Positions 1-7,948 of a stretch of DNA of 64,000 nt are shown in pieces. The position numbers and the translations under genes were made by a program. The first letter of the stretch is position 1; each line of letters starts with the position of its first letter. The stretch comes from an uncultured Gammaproteobacteria bacterium (GTDB lineage Bacteria; Pseudomonadota; Gammaproteobacteria; Pseudomonadales; Pseudohongiellaceae). A model generated the notes under the pieces. The model saw only the letters and a program-made list of their open reading frames with translations. It had not been told where the DNA came from and ran no database searches. The DNA is taken from the NCBI GenBank assembly GCA_913060975.1, contig CAJXVC010000002.1:186001-250000 (forward strand), in the 5' to 3' direction.

Positions 1-929
1 TGCCTAAACGTATTGCCGTAGTTGGTACCGGCGTAATCGGTATGGAATTGAGTCAGGCGCTGGTGCGACTGGGTGTTGAAACTACGTTGTTTGGCATTGG
101 CAACAAGTTTGGTCCTGTGACCGACCCATTGATTAATGCTGAAGTGGGGCGGGTTCTGAGTGAAGAAGTTACCGTCTATGCAGATGCCGCTGTTGAGTCT
201 GTAAAGCGCACAGATGATGGTGTCAGTATCAGCTACAAGGAAGGGGGCAGTACTCACTCAATTGAAGTGGACTTTTTGCTGGCGGCGACGGGACGGCGTG
301 CCAATATTGATCAGCTGAATTTCGCTGCGACCGGTATTGCCACAGACAAACTCGGTGTGCCGGCATTCAATGATGCAACAGGACAAGTAGAAGATTCTTC
401 CATTTTCATTGCCGGGGATGTGAGCAATGCGCATCCGTTGCTGCACGAGGCGGCGGACGATGGTCGCATCGCTGGTGACAACGCAGGTCGGTTTCCGCTG
501 TTGCGGGTCAGGCCGCGACGTACGCCTTTATCAGTGGTCTTCACCGACCCGCAAGTCATGTTGGCGGGCAGCAATTACGCGAAACTGGCGAACAGCGGTG
601 CTGCATTTGCCGTTGGCCAGGTCAGCTTTGCAGATCAAGGCAGGAGTCGGGTACTTGGCAAGAACAAGGGCTTGTTGCGAGTTTATGGTGAGCAAGGGTC
701 AGGCATTTTTCTGGGTGCAGAAATGGTTGGGCCTGCGGCAGAGCACATTGGTCATTTATTGTCCTGGGCAGTGCAGCACCGCCTTACCGTACAACAAATG
801 TTAGACAGTCCATTCTACCACCCGGTCATCGAAGAGGGAGTGCGTACTGCGCTCAGAGATCTGCACAAGGAATTAAAGATGGGCCCGGCACCGGTGGAAC
901 GTTGTCTTGATTGCGGGCCGGGGGCTTGA
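1..929 (+). CDS. Dihydrolipoyl dehydrogenase-like flavoprotein, 3' part
   Basis: The window opens inside this gene (first full codon at base 3); 308 codons remain. The FAD-binding N-terminus and the redox disulfide that would mark the class lie outside the window. The first visible residues form a Rossmann turn, GTGVIGMELSQALVRLG, the NAD(P)-binding site of pyridine nucleotide-disulfide oxidoreductases. FIAGDVSN matches the second FAD contact. The C-terminal dimerisation domain carries HPVIEEG, the His-Glu pair that acts as acid-base catalyst in lipoamide dehydrogenases. The family reoxidises dihydrolipoamide with NAD+ in the cytoplasm. The tail CLDCGPGA has two Cys and is not typical of the E3 of the pyruvate dehydrogenase complex. 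No E1 or E2 gene is next to it, so it may be a stand-alone paralogue. Related disulfide reductases cannot be fully excluded without the N-terminus. Confidence 0.8.
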   Translation, partial: PKRIAVVGTGVIGMELSQALVRLGVETTLFGIGNKFGPVTDPLINAEVGRVLSEEVTVYADAAVESVKRTDDGVSISYKEGGSTHSIEVDFLLAATGRRANIDQLNFAATGIATDKLGVPAFNDATGQVEDSSIFIAGDVSNAHPLLHEAADDGRIAGDNAGRFPLLRVRPRRTPLSVVFTDPQVMLAGSNYAKLANSGAAFAVGQVSFADQGRSRVLGKNKGLLRVYGEQGSGIFLGAEMVGPAAEHIGHLLSWAVQHRLTVQQMLDSPFYHPVIEEGVRTALRDLHKELKMGPAPVERCLDCGPGA

Positions 930-958
930 GACGCGGCTCAGTCTGCAGGCATGCTTGC

Positions 959-1804
959 TCAGGTATCAGTAACTGCGCGAGTCTGGTTATTGCTTAACCA
1001 CTCGCGCGGCGACTGCCCGGTACGTTTGCGAAACACCCGGGCCAGCGCTGAGGCATTGTCATAACCTACTGCATTGGCAACCCAGCCGACTTGCTTGCCA
1101 CGCTTCAAGTGTTTTTGTGCCAGGGAAATGCGCCATTCCTGCATGTATTCACCGGCAGACTGCCCCATCACCTGGCGAAATTGCTCGGCAAAACGGGAGC
1201 GCGACATCGCGCTTAGTTCAGCCAACTGATCGAGTGACCAGTTTTTGCCGGGCTCACTATGAATCGCCATGATCGCGTGCGCCAAATGTGGATTACCCAG
1301 ACCTGCCAACATGCCTGCGTCAACCAGACTATTGTCAATCACATGACGAAACAGGTGAATGACAAACACTTCAGCAAGGCGGTCCATCATTACCTGCCGG
1401 CCACTGTGCTCGGCAAACGCTTCCTCGAACAGTAGTTCAGTGGTGGCTTGCAGCATGGGTGATTCGGCGAGTTTAACAATTATCAATCCGGGCAGGGCGC
1501 GGGCCAGTGGGTTGCCGGTCCCGGTGCCGTAACGTACTGATGCGCAGATCAATTGGGCATTGTCACGTTCAGCTGCTTTGAGTCTATGCTGTGCAGGGCG
1601 CGGGAAGAACAGTACAGAAGGTTCGCTGATAGTTTGTTTTTGTCCGAGGTGATCGACAACTTGCATGCAGCCACTTTGCATCAAGTGCAAATGACCTTCT
1701 TCGATGCCGTCCTCGGGGAATGCCGACAAGCCGCAAAGGTTGCCGGCGTAAAATACCCCGGCCGAGATCGAGAAATGATTGAGAACGGCGGAAAGCTTGT
1801 CCAT
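959..1804 (-). CDS. AraC-family transcriptional regulator
   Basis: Protein of 281 aa. The N-terminal half (about 1-170) looks like the cupin-type sensor domain of AraC regulators. The C-terminal 100 residues hold two helix-turn-helix units: the first near LDQLAELSAMSRSRFAEQF, the second ending in the family signature around NASALARVFRKRTGQSPREW. Such proteins bind DNA and usually activate nearby catabolic genes, with the cupin domain sensing a small ligand. It starts 10 bases after the stop of the carboxymuconolactone decarboxylase-like gene on the same strand, so it is probably the last gene of a CoA transferase / decarboxylase / regulator operon. The ligand is unknown. Confidence 0.88.
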   Translation of the reverse strand: MDKLSAVLNHFSISAGVFYAGNLCGLSAFPEDGIEEGHLHLMQSGCMQVVDHLGQKQTISEPSVLFFPRPAQHRLKAAERDNAQLICASVRYGTGTGNPLARALPGLIIVKLAESPMLQATTELLFEEAFAEHSGRQVMMDRLAEVFVIHLFRHVIDNSLVDAGMLAGLGNPHLAHAIMAIHSEPGKNWSLDQLAELSAMSRSRFAEQFRQVMGQSAGEYMQEWRISLAQKHLKRGKQVGWVANAVGYDNASALARVFRKRTGQSPREWLSNNQTRAVTDT

Positions 1805-1813
1805 GCGGAATAC

Positions 1814-2587
1814 TCAGGGAATCGCAACCGGCAAGAGCAATTCTGTGCCCGGTGGCCGTTGCACATCGAATGCCTTTAAAGTGATGGCGACAAAATTGTA
1901 GTAGCCAATCAAGCCAACCAGATCCATGACGCCTTCACGGCCAAAGATATCGATGGCTTCGTTGAACGTGGCAATGGAGACTTTATCTTCGCTGATGACT
2001 TCGCGTGCAAAACTGATGATGACTCGTTCTTCGTTTCCAAAGCCCGGCAAGTCTGCACCTTCGGACAAGGGGCGGCGGAATTTGACCAGATCAATAATGC
2101 CTTCTTCCAGGCCTGCCGTGATAGCTAGTGGTTCATGGGCGCTGTATTCATATTGATTGTTGATTTCGCGCGCGGTAGCAATGATAGCCAATTCGGTCAA
2201 GCGTTGGTCCTTGTCAGATTCGTAGCGTACACGTTGGCGCAGTGGAAATACGCCTTGTGCCAATTGTGGAGAATGCATCCACATGCCTACCGGACCACGT
2301 AGCCCGCTGCCGTAACCAGTGCCAGGTCGCACCCAAAGATCAAAGACTTCGCGGCCGTATTCATCAAGACTGTCTCGTTGCACTTGCGGCAGGCGGGCAA
2401 GGGAATCTATATCGATAGCGTCGGGGATCAGTGCCATGGTCATCTCGCCGGGCATGACATAGCCGGCATCAGCGGCCAGTGTTGGGGGCATCGCACCGAG
2501 CGATAACGCCAAAGTGAAAGCCAGGCTCAGAGTCAGGGCAGTGGGCGTCGGTAAAGATCGAAAGCCAGATTGAATCACTTGCATCAT
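1814..2587 (-). CDS. Exported carboxymuconolactone decarboxylase-like protein
   Basis: Predicted 257 aa with a Sec-type signal peptide: a short charged start, a hydrophobic stretch (LTLSLAFTLALSLGA) and a likely cleavage after TLAADA. The mature part resembles the AhpD/carboxymuconolactone decarboxylase fold, with the helix pair around RLTELAIIATAREIN and the EYSAHEPLA segment. The CxxC of AhpD-type peroxidase partners is absent, so a peroxidase role is unlikely. The start at 2587 is preferred because AGGTG lies six bases before it; an in-frame ATG at 2593 and a longer reading to 2659 have poorer signals. It sits between a CoA transferase and an AraC regulator, which suggests breakdown of an organic acid. 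Substrate unknown; cleavage of the signal is inferred. Confidence 0.78.
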   Translation of the reverse strand: MMQVIQSGFRSLPTPTALTLSLAFTLALSLGAMPPTLAADAGYVMPGEMTMALIPDAIDIDSLARLPQVQRDSLDEYGREVFDLWVRPGTGYGSGLRGPVGMWMHSPQLAQGVFPLRQRVRYESDKDQRLTELAIIATAREINNQYEYSAHEPLAITAGLEEGIIDLVKFRRPLSEGADLPGFGNEERVIISFAREVISEDKVSIATFNEAIDIFGREGVMDLVGLIGYYNFVAITLKAFDVQRPPGTELLLPVAIP

Positions 2588-2660
2588 TAGCATCACCTGT
2601 ATCTTTTTGTTGTTGTTATTGTATTGAATGTTCAGGGGGCTGTCGTTGAGTGGCTTCACA

Positions 2661-3845
2661 TCAAGCGATGCGATTGGCGCGAAACTGGGCGATTTCCTGT
2701 TCGCTGTAGCCTAATGACTGCAGGATCGCATCGGTGTGCTCGCCAAGGGTTGGCGCGCGTTCACGCACAGTGCCCGGAGTTTCTGACAGTTCTACAGGAG
2801 TTGTCATGACAGGGGCGGGGGTTCGGAGTCCAGGGAAATCCATGGCCTTGAAGAGGCCCTTGGCAGCGACGTGCGGATCGTCGAGAACCTGTTGTGGTGA
2901 CATCACAGGCCCTGCAGGCAAGCGCACGGCTTCCATTTCACTCAGGACTTCATCGGTGGTGCGTTCGGCACACCATTTGGCCAGTCTTTCACTAATGACT
3001 TCGCCATGGTCGCCGCGGCTGATGTCGTCTTTAAAGCGAGGATCATCGAGCCAATGATCTTCACCCATCAATGCTGCCCAGCGTTTGAACAGGGGGCCGC
3101 CTACTGATTGCACCAGTACCCAGCCGTCACGGGTTTTGAACGTGTCGGCGGGGGCTGATGTTTGCGAGCGATTCAGACTCGCGACCCGATCACGTTGGAT
3201 GGTGGCCTGCTCGATGACAGTACCATTCATCATAGTCAGTGCAGTATTGAACAGCGAGCCTTCGACAATCTGGCCTTTGCCAGTTTGCTGGCGCTCAAAC
3301 AAAGCCGCCATAGTGCCAAAAGCGGCCAGGCTGGCGGTACCAAAATCAACGTACGGGGCATAGGTTTTCGCCGGTTGCTCTGGTGTCCCGGACATAAACA
3401 TGGCGCCGGACATGGCCTGTCCCAAACCATCAAAACCGACGCGATTCGCATACGGACCGCCGCGGCCAAATGCCGAAATCATAGTAAGTATAATATCGGG
3501 CTTGATTGCCTTCAGACTGTCATAGTCCAACCCCATACTGACCAAGCTATCCGGTGGCAGATTGGCGACGACAACATCGGCGGTGGCAACAAGTTTCTGC
3601 ACAACTTCGCGGCCCTCGGGCTTCATCGGGTTGAGAGTCAGGCTTTTCTTGTTGCGGCCCAGTTGCATGAAAAGTGCGCCATCACCATTGTCAGTAACCG
3701 GAGACAGGTAGCGGTCCTCGGAGCCATCGACCTTTTCGACGCGAATGACTTCGGCGCCCATATCACCCAGCAGTGTCGCGCAATAGGGGCCAGCAATGTA
3801 ACGTCCAAAATCCAGGACGCGGATACCTTCAAGAACTTGTTTCAT
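2661..3845 (-). CDS. CaiB/BaiF-type (family III) CoA transferase
   Basis: Protein of 394 aa, the normal length for family III CoA transferases such as formyl-CoA, carnitine or succinyl-CoA transferases. The start VLEGIRVLDFGRYIAGPYC and the following LGDMGAEVIRVE are the family hallmark. LGRNKKSLTLN and the GFDGLGQAMSG segment match the CoA-binding region. These enzymes move CoA between a thioester and a free carboxylic acid through a catalytic Asp, in the cytoplasm. It is the promoter-proximal gene of a reverse-strand set with the decarboxylase-like protein and the AraC regulator. The acid substrate cannot be read from the sequence. Confidence 0.9.
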   Translation of the reverse strand: MKQVLEGIRVLDFGRYIAGPYCATLLGDMGAEVIRVEKVDGSEDRYLSPVTDNGDGALFMQLGRNKKSLTLNPMKPEGREVVQKLVATADVVVANLPPDSLVSMGLDYDSLKAIKPDIILTMISAFGRGGPYANRVGFDGLGQAMSGAMFMSGTPEQPAKTYAPYVDFGTASLAAFGTMAALFERQQTGKGQIVEGSLFNTALTMMNGTVIEQATIQRDRVASLNRSQTSAPADTFKTRDGWVLVQSVGGPLFKRWAALMGEDHWLDDPRFKDDISRGDHGEVISERLAKWCAERTTDEVLSEMEAVRLPAGPVMSPQQVLDDPHVAAKGLFKAMDFPGLRTPAPVMTTPVELSETPGTVRERAPTLGEHTDAILQSLGYSEQEIAQFRANRIA

Positions 3846-4130
3846 TCGTTAAATCTACTCGGAGTAAGTTGGATTACGGCTTAAAAGTTTAGCATAACTT
3901 ATTAATTTAACGGGAAATTAGCAGGGCCAAGGTTTGTCCCTTCAGGGCCTTGAAAACTGTGAGTCAGTTAACGCTAAGCTGCTTCGCATTAGCGCATAAT
4001 AGCGAAAGATTTGCGAAATTAGTCACAAACTGAGCAGGTAATTTTCAAGTTTTGCGACTGCCAGCAGGGGCAAGCAGATCTAACTTTAGATAACTATCCA
4101 TTTATCAGGCAATTGGTGGAGCAGGAACAG

Positions 4131-4304
4131 ATGACGATGGCGGACAAGACGGCACCAAAGCAGGCAATGGTGGAATTGGTCTCCATACTAAAACAGCCCT
4201 ACAAAGATGTTTGCAACGTCTGTAAAGGCTCGGGCAAGATTACAGAAACCAGCACTTGCCCCAAGTGCAAAGGCAGTGGCCAGCGGCTGTTAAGGCTACT
4301 CTAG
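4131..4304 (+). CDS. Small DnaJ-type zinc-hairpin protein
   Basis: A 57-aa protein with two CxxCxGxG elements, CNVCKGSG and CPKCKGSG, separated by ten residues. This is the half-unit of the DnaJ/Hsp40 cysteine-rich zinc domain, where two such repeats bind one zinc. There is no J-domain and no substrate-binding domain. The start at 4131 is chosen because AGGA sits four bases upstream; TTG 4113, GTG 4116 and ATG 4137 are alternatives. It stands alone with 267 bases before it and 139 after it. Such stand-alone hairpins occur in bacteria, sometimes as partners of biosynthetic enzymes or tRNA-modifying proteins. The role is unknown. Confidence 0.7.
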   Translation: MTMADKTAPKQAMVELVSILKQPYKDVCNVCKGSGKITETSTCPKCKGSGQRLLRLL

Positions 4305-4443
4305 ACTCGCTTCGGCGCGACAATAACAACACTCTGACAATTCTTATTGGCGGGTCTGCCTGACCGGTCGTCCGCTATTGCCTTTCGCAATCCCAAGTGA
4401 GTGCCGTACAATGAGTTTCCAGCCTCGATCAGAAGGTCTCCTC

Positions 4444-5190
4444 ATGTCCCGATTACACCAACGCACCAGTGCTTCTTTTTTGTCGCCCGTTATTCTCCTG
4501 ACCTTGTTGCTGTCTTCGCTAGCGTCAGGCCAGACAAATTTCGAGCATCCGGGATACGAGGTTGATCCCCAGCGTCAAACTACCGGGATCGGCAAGTTCT
4601 ACATGGGAAGAGAGATTTCCTTTGTTATGGGGCACCAGGCTGCCGCGTGGTTGAATCGGCCGGACCGTATCGAACAAGAGCAACCTGATCAGGTGGTCGA
4701 AAACATGAACTTGCAAGCTGATCATGTGGTCGCCGACATTGGTGCGGGTTCAGGGTATTTTTCCTTTCGTATCGCAGCCAAAGTACCGGATGGTCGGGTG
4801 CTGGCTGTCGATATACAGCAAGAGATGCTGGACCTGATTGATCAGCAACAGGCGCAGCGGGGTGTTTCTAACATAGAAGGTGTGCTTGGCGAGATTGATG
4901 ATCCCAAACTCCCGGCAGAATCCATTGATGCCGCCATCATGGTTGATGCCTATCATGAATTCTCGCACCCTTTTGAAATGATGGCCGGGATTACCCAGGC
5001 GCTGCGCCCAGGTGGTCGCGTATTCTTGCTGGAATACCGCGGTGAAGATCCCGATGTGCCAATCAGACCGCTACACAAGATGACCGAGGAGCAGGTGGTT
5101 AAAGAGCTGAGCATTTTCGGATTGGAATGGACAGATACCCTCGACTTCCTGCCCTGGCAACATATGATGATTTTTACCAAACCCGAGTAG
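4444..5190 (+). CDS. Exported class I SAM-dependent methyltransferase
   Basis: 248 aa from the ATG at 4444, which has AAGG seven bases upstream; the longer reading from 4378 uses TTG and lacks a good site. Residues 1-29 look like a Sec signal peptide with a hydrophobic core (FLSPVILLTLLLSSLA) ending at SGQ. The rest is a class I methyltransferase: VVADIGAGSGYFSFRIA is motif I, which binds S-adenosylmethionine, followed by VLAVDIQQEML (acidic motif II) and ALRPGGRVFLLEY. An exported SAM enzyme is puzzling because SAM is cytoplasmic, yet such proteins recur in marine proteobacteria. The substrate is unknown; small-molecule methylation is one option, loss of activity another. Confidence 0.8.
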   Translation: MSRLHQRTSASFLSPVILLTLLLSSLASGQTNFEHPGYEVDPQRQTTGIGKFYMGREISFVMGHQAAAWLNRPDRIEQEQPDQVVENMNLQADHVVADIGAGSGYFSFRIAAKVPDGRVLAVDIQQEMLDLIDQQQAQRGVSNIEGVLGEIDDPKLPAESIDAAIMVDAYHEFSHPFEMMAGITQALRPGGRVFLLEYRGEDPDVPIRPLHKMTEEQVVKELSIFGLEWTDTLDFLPWQHMMIFTKPE

Positions 5191-5198
5191 CTTGCGCC

Positions 5199-5227
5199 CG
5201 GTGCCGACGTGTTTTTTGTCGGCACCG
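5199..5227 (+). terminator. Hairpin after the methyltransferase gene
   Basis: A perfect 10-bp inverted repeat (CGGTGCCGAC and its complement) around a 9-base T-rich loop begins eight bases after the stop codon. A run of T follows only about 20 bases later, so it is a plausible but not textbook intrinsic terminator. Confidence 0.55.
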
Positions 5228-5966
5228 ACACTTCTGCTGTAACTCTTGGCTTTTTTTATCGTCTAATACCCAAATAACACAGATTCAGTGTCCTGTTCAT
5301 GCGAGTAACTTATGCGAGTGACTCGCTACACTGTCTTTGTAGGGAAACGACGAATGCCCAATCATCGCTACACACATATCATGGTGCCAGCTCAGCGCTA
5401 CATCAGCCAGCTGTCACCAGCAGCGAAAAAACTACTGCTGTGCTGCGAGGGTGGCTTGCTGATGTTGCTCGTGACATCGGTCGGTTTTTATTTGTAGATG
5501 CAGTAGTTTCCTCTTACCTCAGTAAAACCATTGACCTGCGCAATTTTCGCCGCTTATCCACAATTGCCTCGTATTGGTGCTCAGCCCCTTAAACATGGGT
5601 GCGCAGCCCCTAACCAAAAAACGCCTGTTACAAGACGGCGCTGCAGCAGCGGCAATTTCTTGGCAAGTAAAATTGAGCAAATTACACGATTGTCCCGGCC
5701 GCAGGTCTGCTGCCCCGTCATTGCAGGCGCCGCGGGGTCCAATGTCAGGTTCGGGCAACCTTGTAATAGAATGGGCGGGCGGCGATGAAGTGAGCCCGCC
5801 GGCAGCCATGCGAGAGATCACTTGGCTGAATCCCTTAGCAACCTGACTGCAGCAGCGTTTTGCGCAACATTGGTGAATTGAGGATAATAGCGCCGCGATT
5901 GCAGGCAGGCAGGAAGCCTGAACCTGAAATCGCAGCCAGGCTCATCCCCACAACCGAGGTTATCTT
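5228..5966. other. Gene-poor stretch before etfD
   Basis: No convincing gene. The best small frame is a 47-residue reading from ATG 5354 to 5497 with AGGG nine bases upstream and a hydrophobic C-terminal end (about 20 residues) that could be a single membrane segment, but nothing recognisable supports it. Two overlapping frames at 5531-5846 have the look of chance open frames. No tRNA or convincing structured RNA was seen. Confidence 0.4.
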
Positions 5967-7625
5967 ATGCAACGTGAATCCATGGAAGTCGATGTCGTTA
6001 TCATCGGCGCCGGTCCAGCCGGTCTTTCAACCGCTTGCCGGTTACTACAATTGGCCAAGGATGCTGGCAAGGAACTGACGGTATGTGTATTGGAGAAGGG
6101 CTCGGAAGTGGGCGCGCATATTCTCTCGGGAGCCGTTTTTGAACCCAAAGCGCTGGACGAGCTGTTCCCCGACTGGAAAGAGCGCGGTGCGCCATTAAAT
6201 ACTCGCGTCACAGGCGACAATGTTTATTACCTGCCTGGCGCCGAGTCAGCCTTCAAGTTCCCCGGCTTTTTGGTACCCAAGCCCATGCATAATCATGGCA
6301 ATTATATTATCTCGCTGGGCAAGCTCTGTGCCTGGCTGGCGGAGCAGGCCATGGAGCTTGGCGCCGAAGTCTTCCCGGGATTCGCGGCAGCTGAAGTACT
6401 GTACAACGACGATGGTAGTGTCAAAGGCGTGGCCACCGGTGATATGGGTGTGGACATCAAGGGCGAGCAAAAGCCTTCTTTTGAGCCAGGTTTCGAATTC
6501 CACGCCAAATACACGATTTTCGCCGAAGGCTGTCGTGGTCATCTGGGCAAGGAGCTCATCAGCAAGTTCAACCTGGATGCCGACAGTGATCCGCAACACT
6601 ATGGAATCGGTATCAAGGAGGTCTGGGAAATTCCTGCTGAGCAGCATCAAGAGGGTTTGGTCGTACACACCGCCGGTTATCCGATGATCAAAGACAGTTC
6701 AGCCGCCACGAGCGGCGGGTTTCTCTATCACGTAGAGGGTAATCAGGTATCGCTGGGCCTGATTGTCGATCTGGCTTACAAGAACCCGCACATCAGTCCA
6801 TTCGATGAATTCCAGAAATACAAATTACACCCGGTGATTCGCAAGACGCTGCAGGGCGGCAAGCGTATTAGCTACGGTGCACGGGCACTCATCAAAGGCG
6901 GCTTGAATTCACTACCAAAAATGACATTCCCCGGCGGGCTGGTAATCGGATGTGACGCGGGCACGTTGAATGCAGCCAAGATCAAAGGCAGTCACACCGC
7001 CATGAAATCGGGCATGCTCGCTGCCGAATCGCTCTTCGCTGCTTTGCAAACAGACGCGCCTGCTGCGGAGTTGACCGACTATACGGAGCGCTTCAAGGAT
7101 TCTGATCTCTACGCAGAGCTGCACGCCACGCGTAACTTCAGTTCCGGGTTTCACAAATTTGGTTTCTGGATTGGCAGCGCACTGGTGTTTATTGAGCAAA
7201 ACATATTCCGCGGCAAGTTCCCGCTGACCTTTCATGATCATTCGCAAGATCATAGTCAACTCAAGCCGGCTGCCGAGTGCAACAAGATCGATTATCCCAA
7301 GCCGGATGGCGAGATTACTTTTGACAAGCTCTCTTCGGTCTTTCTGTCCAATACCAACCATGAAGAGAATCAACCGTGCCACCTGACACTGAAAGATTCT
7401 TCCGTGCCAATAGCTGTTAATTTGCCGCTCTACGATGAGCCCGCGCAGCGCTATTGTCCGGCAGGGGTTTATGAGGTTGTTGAGAGTGACAATGGCGAGA
7501 AGCGCTTTCAGATCAATGCGCAGAACTGTGTGCATTGCAAAACCTGTGATATCAAGGATCCTTCGCAAAATATCCACTGGGTAGTGCCAGAAGGTGGCGG
7601 CGGCCCGAACTATCCGGGAATGTAG
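5967..7625 (+). CDS. etfD: Electron transfer flavoprotein-ubiquinone oxidoreductase
   Basis: 552 aa, full length for ETF-QO. It takes electrons from reduced ETF (fed by acyl-CoA and other flavin dehydrogenases) and passes them to ubiquinone at the inner membrane. Near the start VVIIGAGPAGLSTACRL is the FAD dinucleotide fold; CRGHLGKEL and GLVIGCDAGTLN are family segments. The C-terminal ferredoxin-like domain has the 4Fe-4S ligands CPAGVYE and NCVHCKTCDIKDP. GAGG eight bases upstream supports the start at 5967. The gene is alone here: no etfA or etfB is in the window. It is followed by a strong hairpin. Confidence 0.96.
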   Translation: MQRESMEVDVVIIGAGPAGLSTACRLLQLAKDAGKELTVCVLEKGSEVGAHILSGAVFEPKALDELFPDWKERGAPLNTRVTGDNVYYLPGAESAFKFPGFLVPKPMHNHGNYIISLGKLCAWLAEQAMELGAEVFPGFAAAEVLYNDDGSVKGVATGDMGVDIKGEQKPSFEPGFEFHAKYTIFAEGCRGHLGKELISKFNLDADSDPQHYGIGIKEVWEIPAEQHQEGLVVHTAGYPMIKDSSAATSGGFLYHVEGNQVSLGLIVDLAYKNPHISPFDEFQKYKLHPVIRKTLQGGKRISYGARALIKGGLNSLPKMTFPGGLVIGCDAGTLNAAKIKGSHTAMKSGMLAAESLFAALQTDAPAAELTDYTERFKDSDLYAELHATRNFSSGFHKFGFWIGSALVFIEQNIFRGKFPLTFHDHSQDHSQLKPAAECNKIDYPKPDGEITFDKLSSVFLSNTNHEENQPCHLTLKDSSVPIAVNLPLYDEPAQRYCPAGVYEVVESDNGEKRFQINAQNCVHCKTCDIKDPSQNIHWVVPEGGGGPNYPGM

Positions 7626-7634
7626 CCAGATTCA

Positions 7635-7660
7635 CCAGCGTAGTGCACCCACTACGCTGG
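7635..7660 (+). terminator. Hairpin after etfD
   Basis: A perfect 10-bp stem (CCAGCGTAGT with its complement) and 6-base loop start nine bases after the etfD stop. There is no T tract, so it may be a 3'-end stabiliser or a Rho-assisted stop rather than a classical terminator. Confidence 0.5.
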
Positions 7661-7948
7661 ATTCCCCACCATTTCCACTCGCTTGACCTTCCAGTGGCGC
7701 CTGAGCCCATGCTACAGTTATTGGACCGCCCGGTTCTCTGTTGGGTTTTCAAATACTGAATGCACAGGCCGATTGCGGGTTTCGCTGGTTCTGTTGCATT
7801 TTCCCACTTTGCTTCGGGTGTGAAGGCCGCAGTGCTTATGAAGGAATGGGAAAGTAGCAACGCGAAAGTAACAATATGCTGGTGCGCGCGATTGCCCTTT
7901 TGGTTAGTGCATTCCAGATGGCGTACATACACTTTAGCGAGTTGAAAA
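7661..7948. other. Intergenic stretch before the exported cluster
   Basis: No gene supported. Short frames on both strands overlap each other and have no recognisable content or good ribosome-binding site. It probably holds the promoter of the exported three-gene cluster, but no clear -35/-10 pair stands out. Confidence 0.4.

Noticed and set aside
427..804. 125-aa forward frame inside the dihydrolipoyl dehydrogenase-like gene
   Set aside because: Shadow frame; the surrounding frame has clear domain motifs.
3162..3884. 240-aa forward frame opposite the CoA transferase
   Set aside because: Antisense to a gene with strong family signatures; no recognisable content of its own.
6912..7577. 221-aa reverse frame in etfD
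   Set aside because: Antisense to the conserved 4Fe-4S end of ETF-QO; composition is typical of a chance frame.
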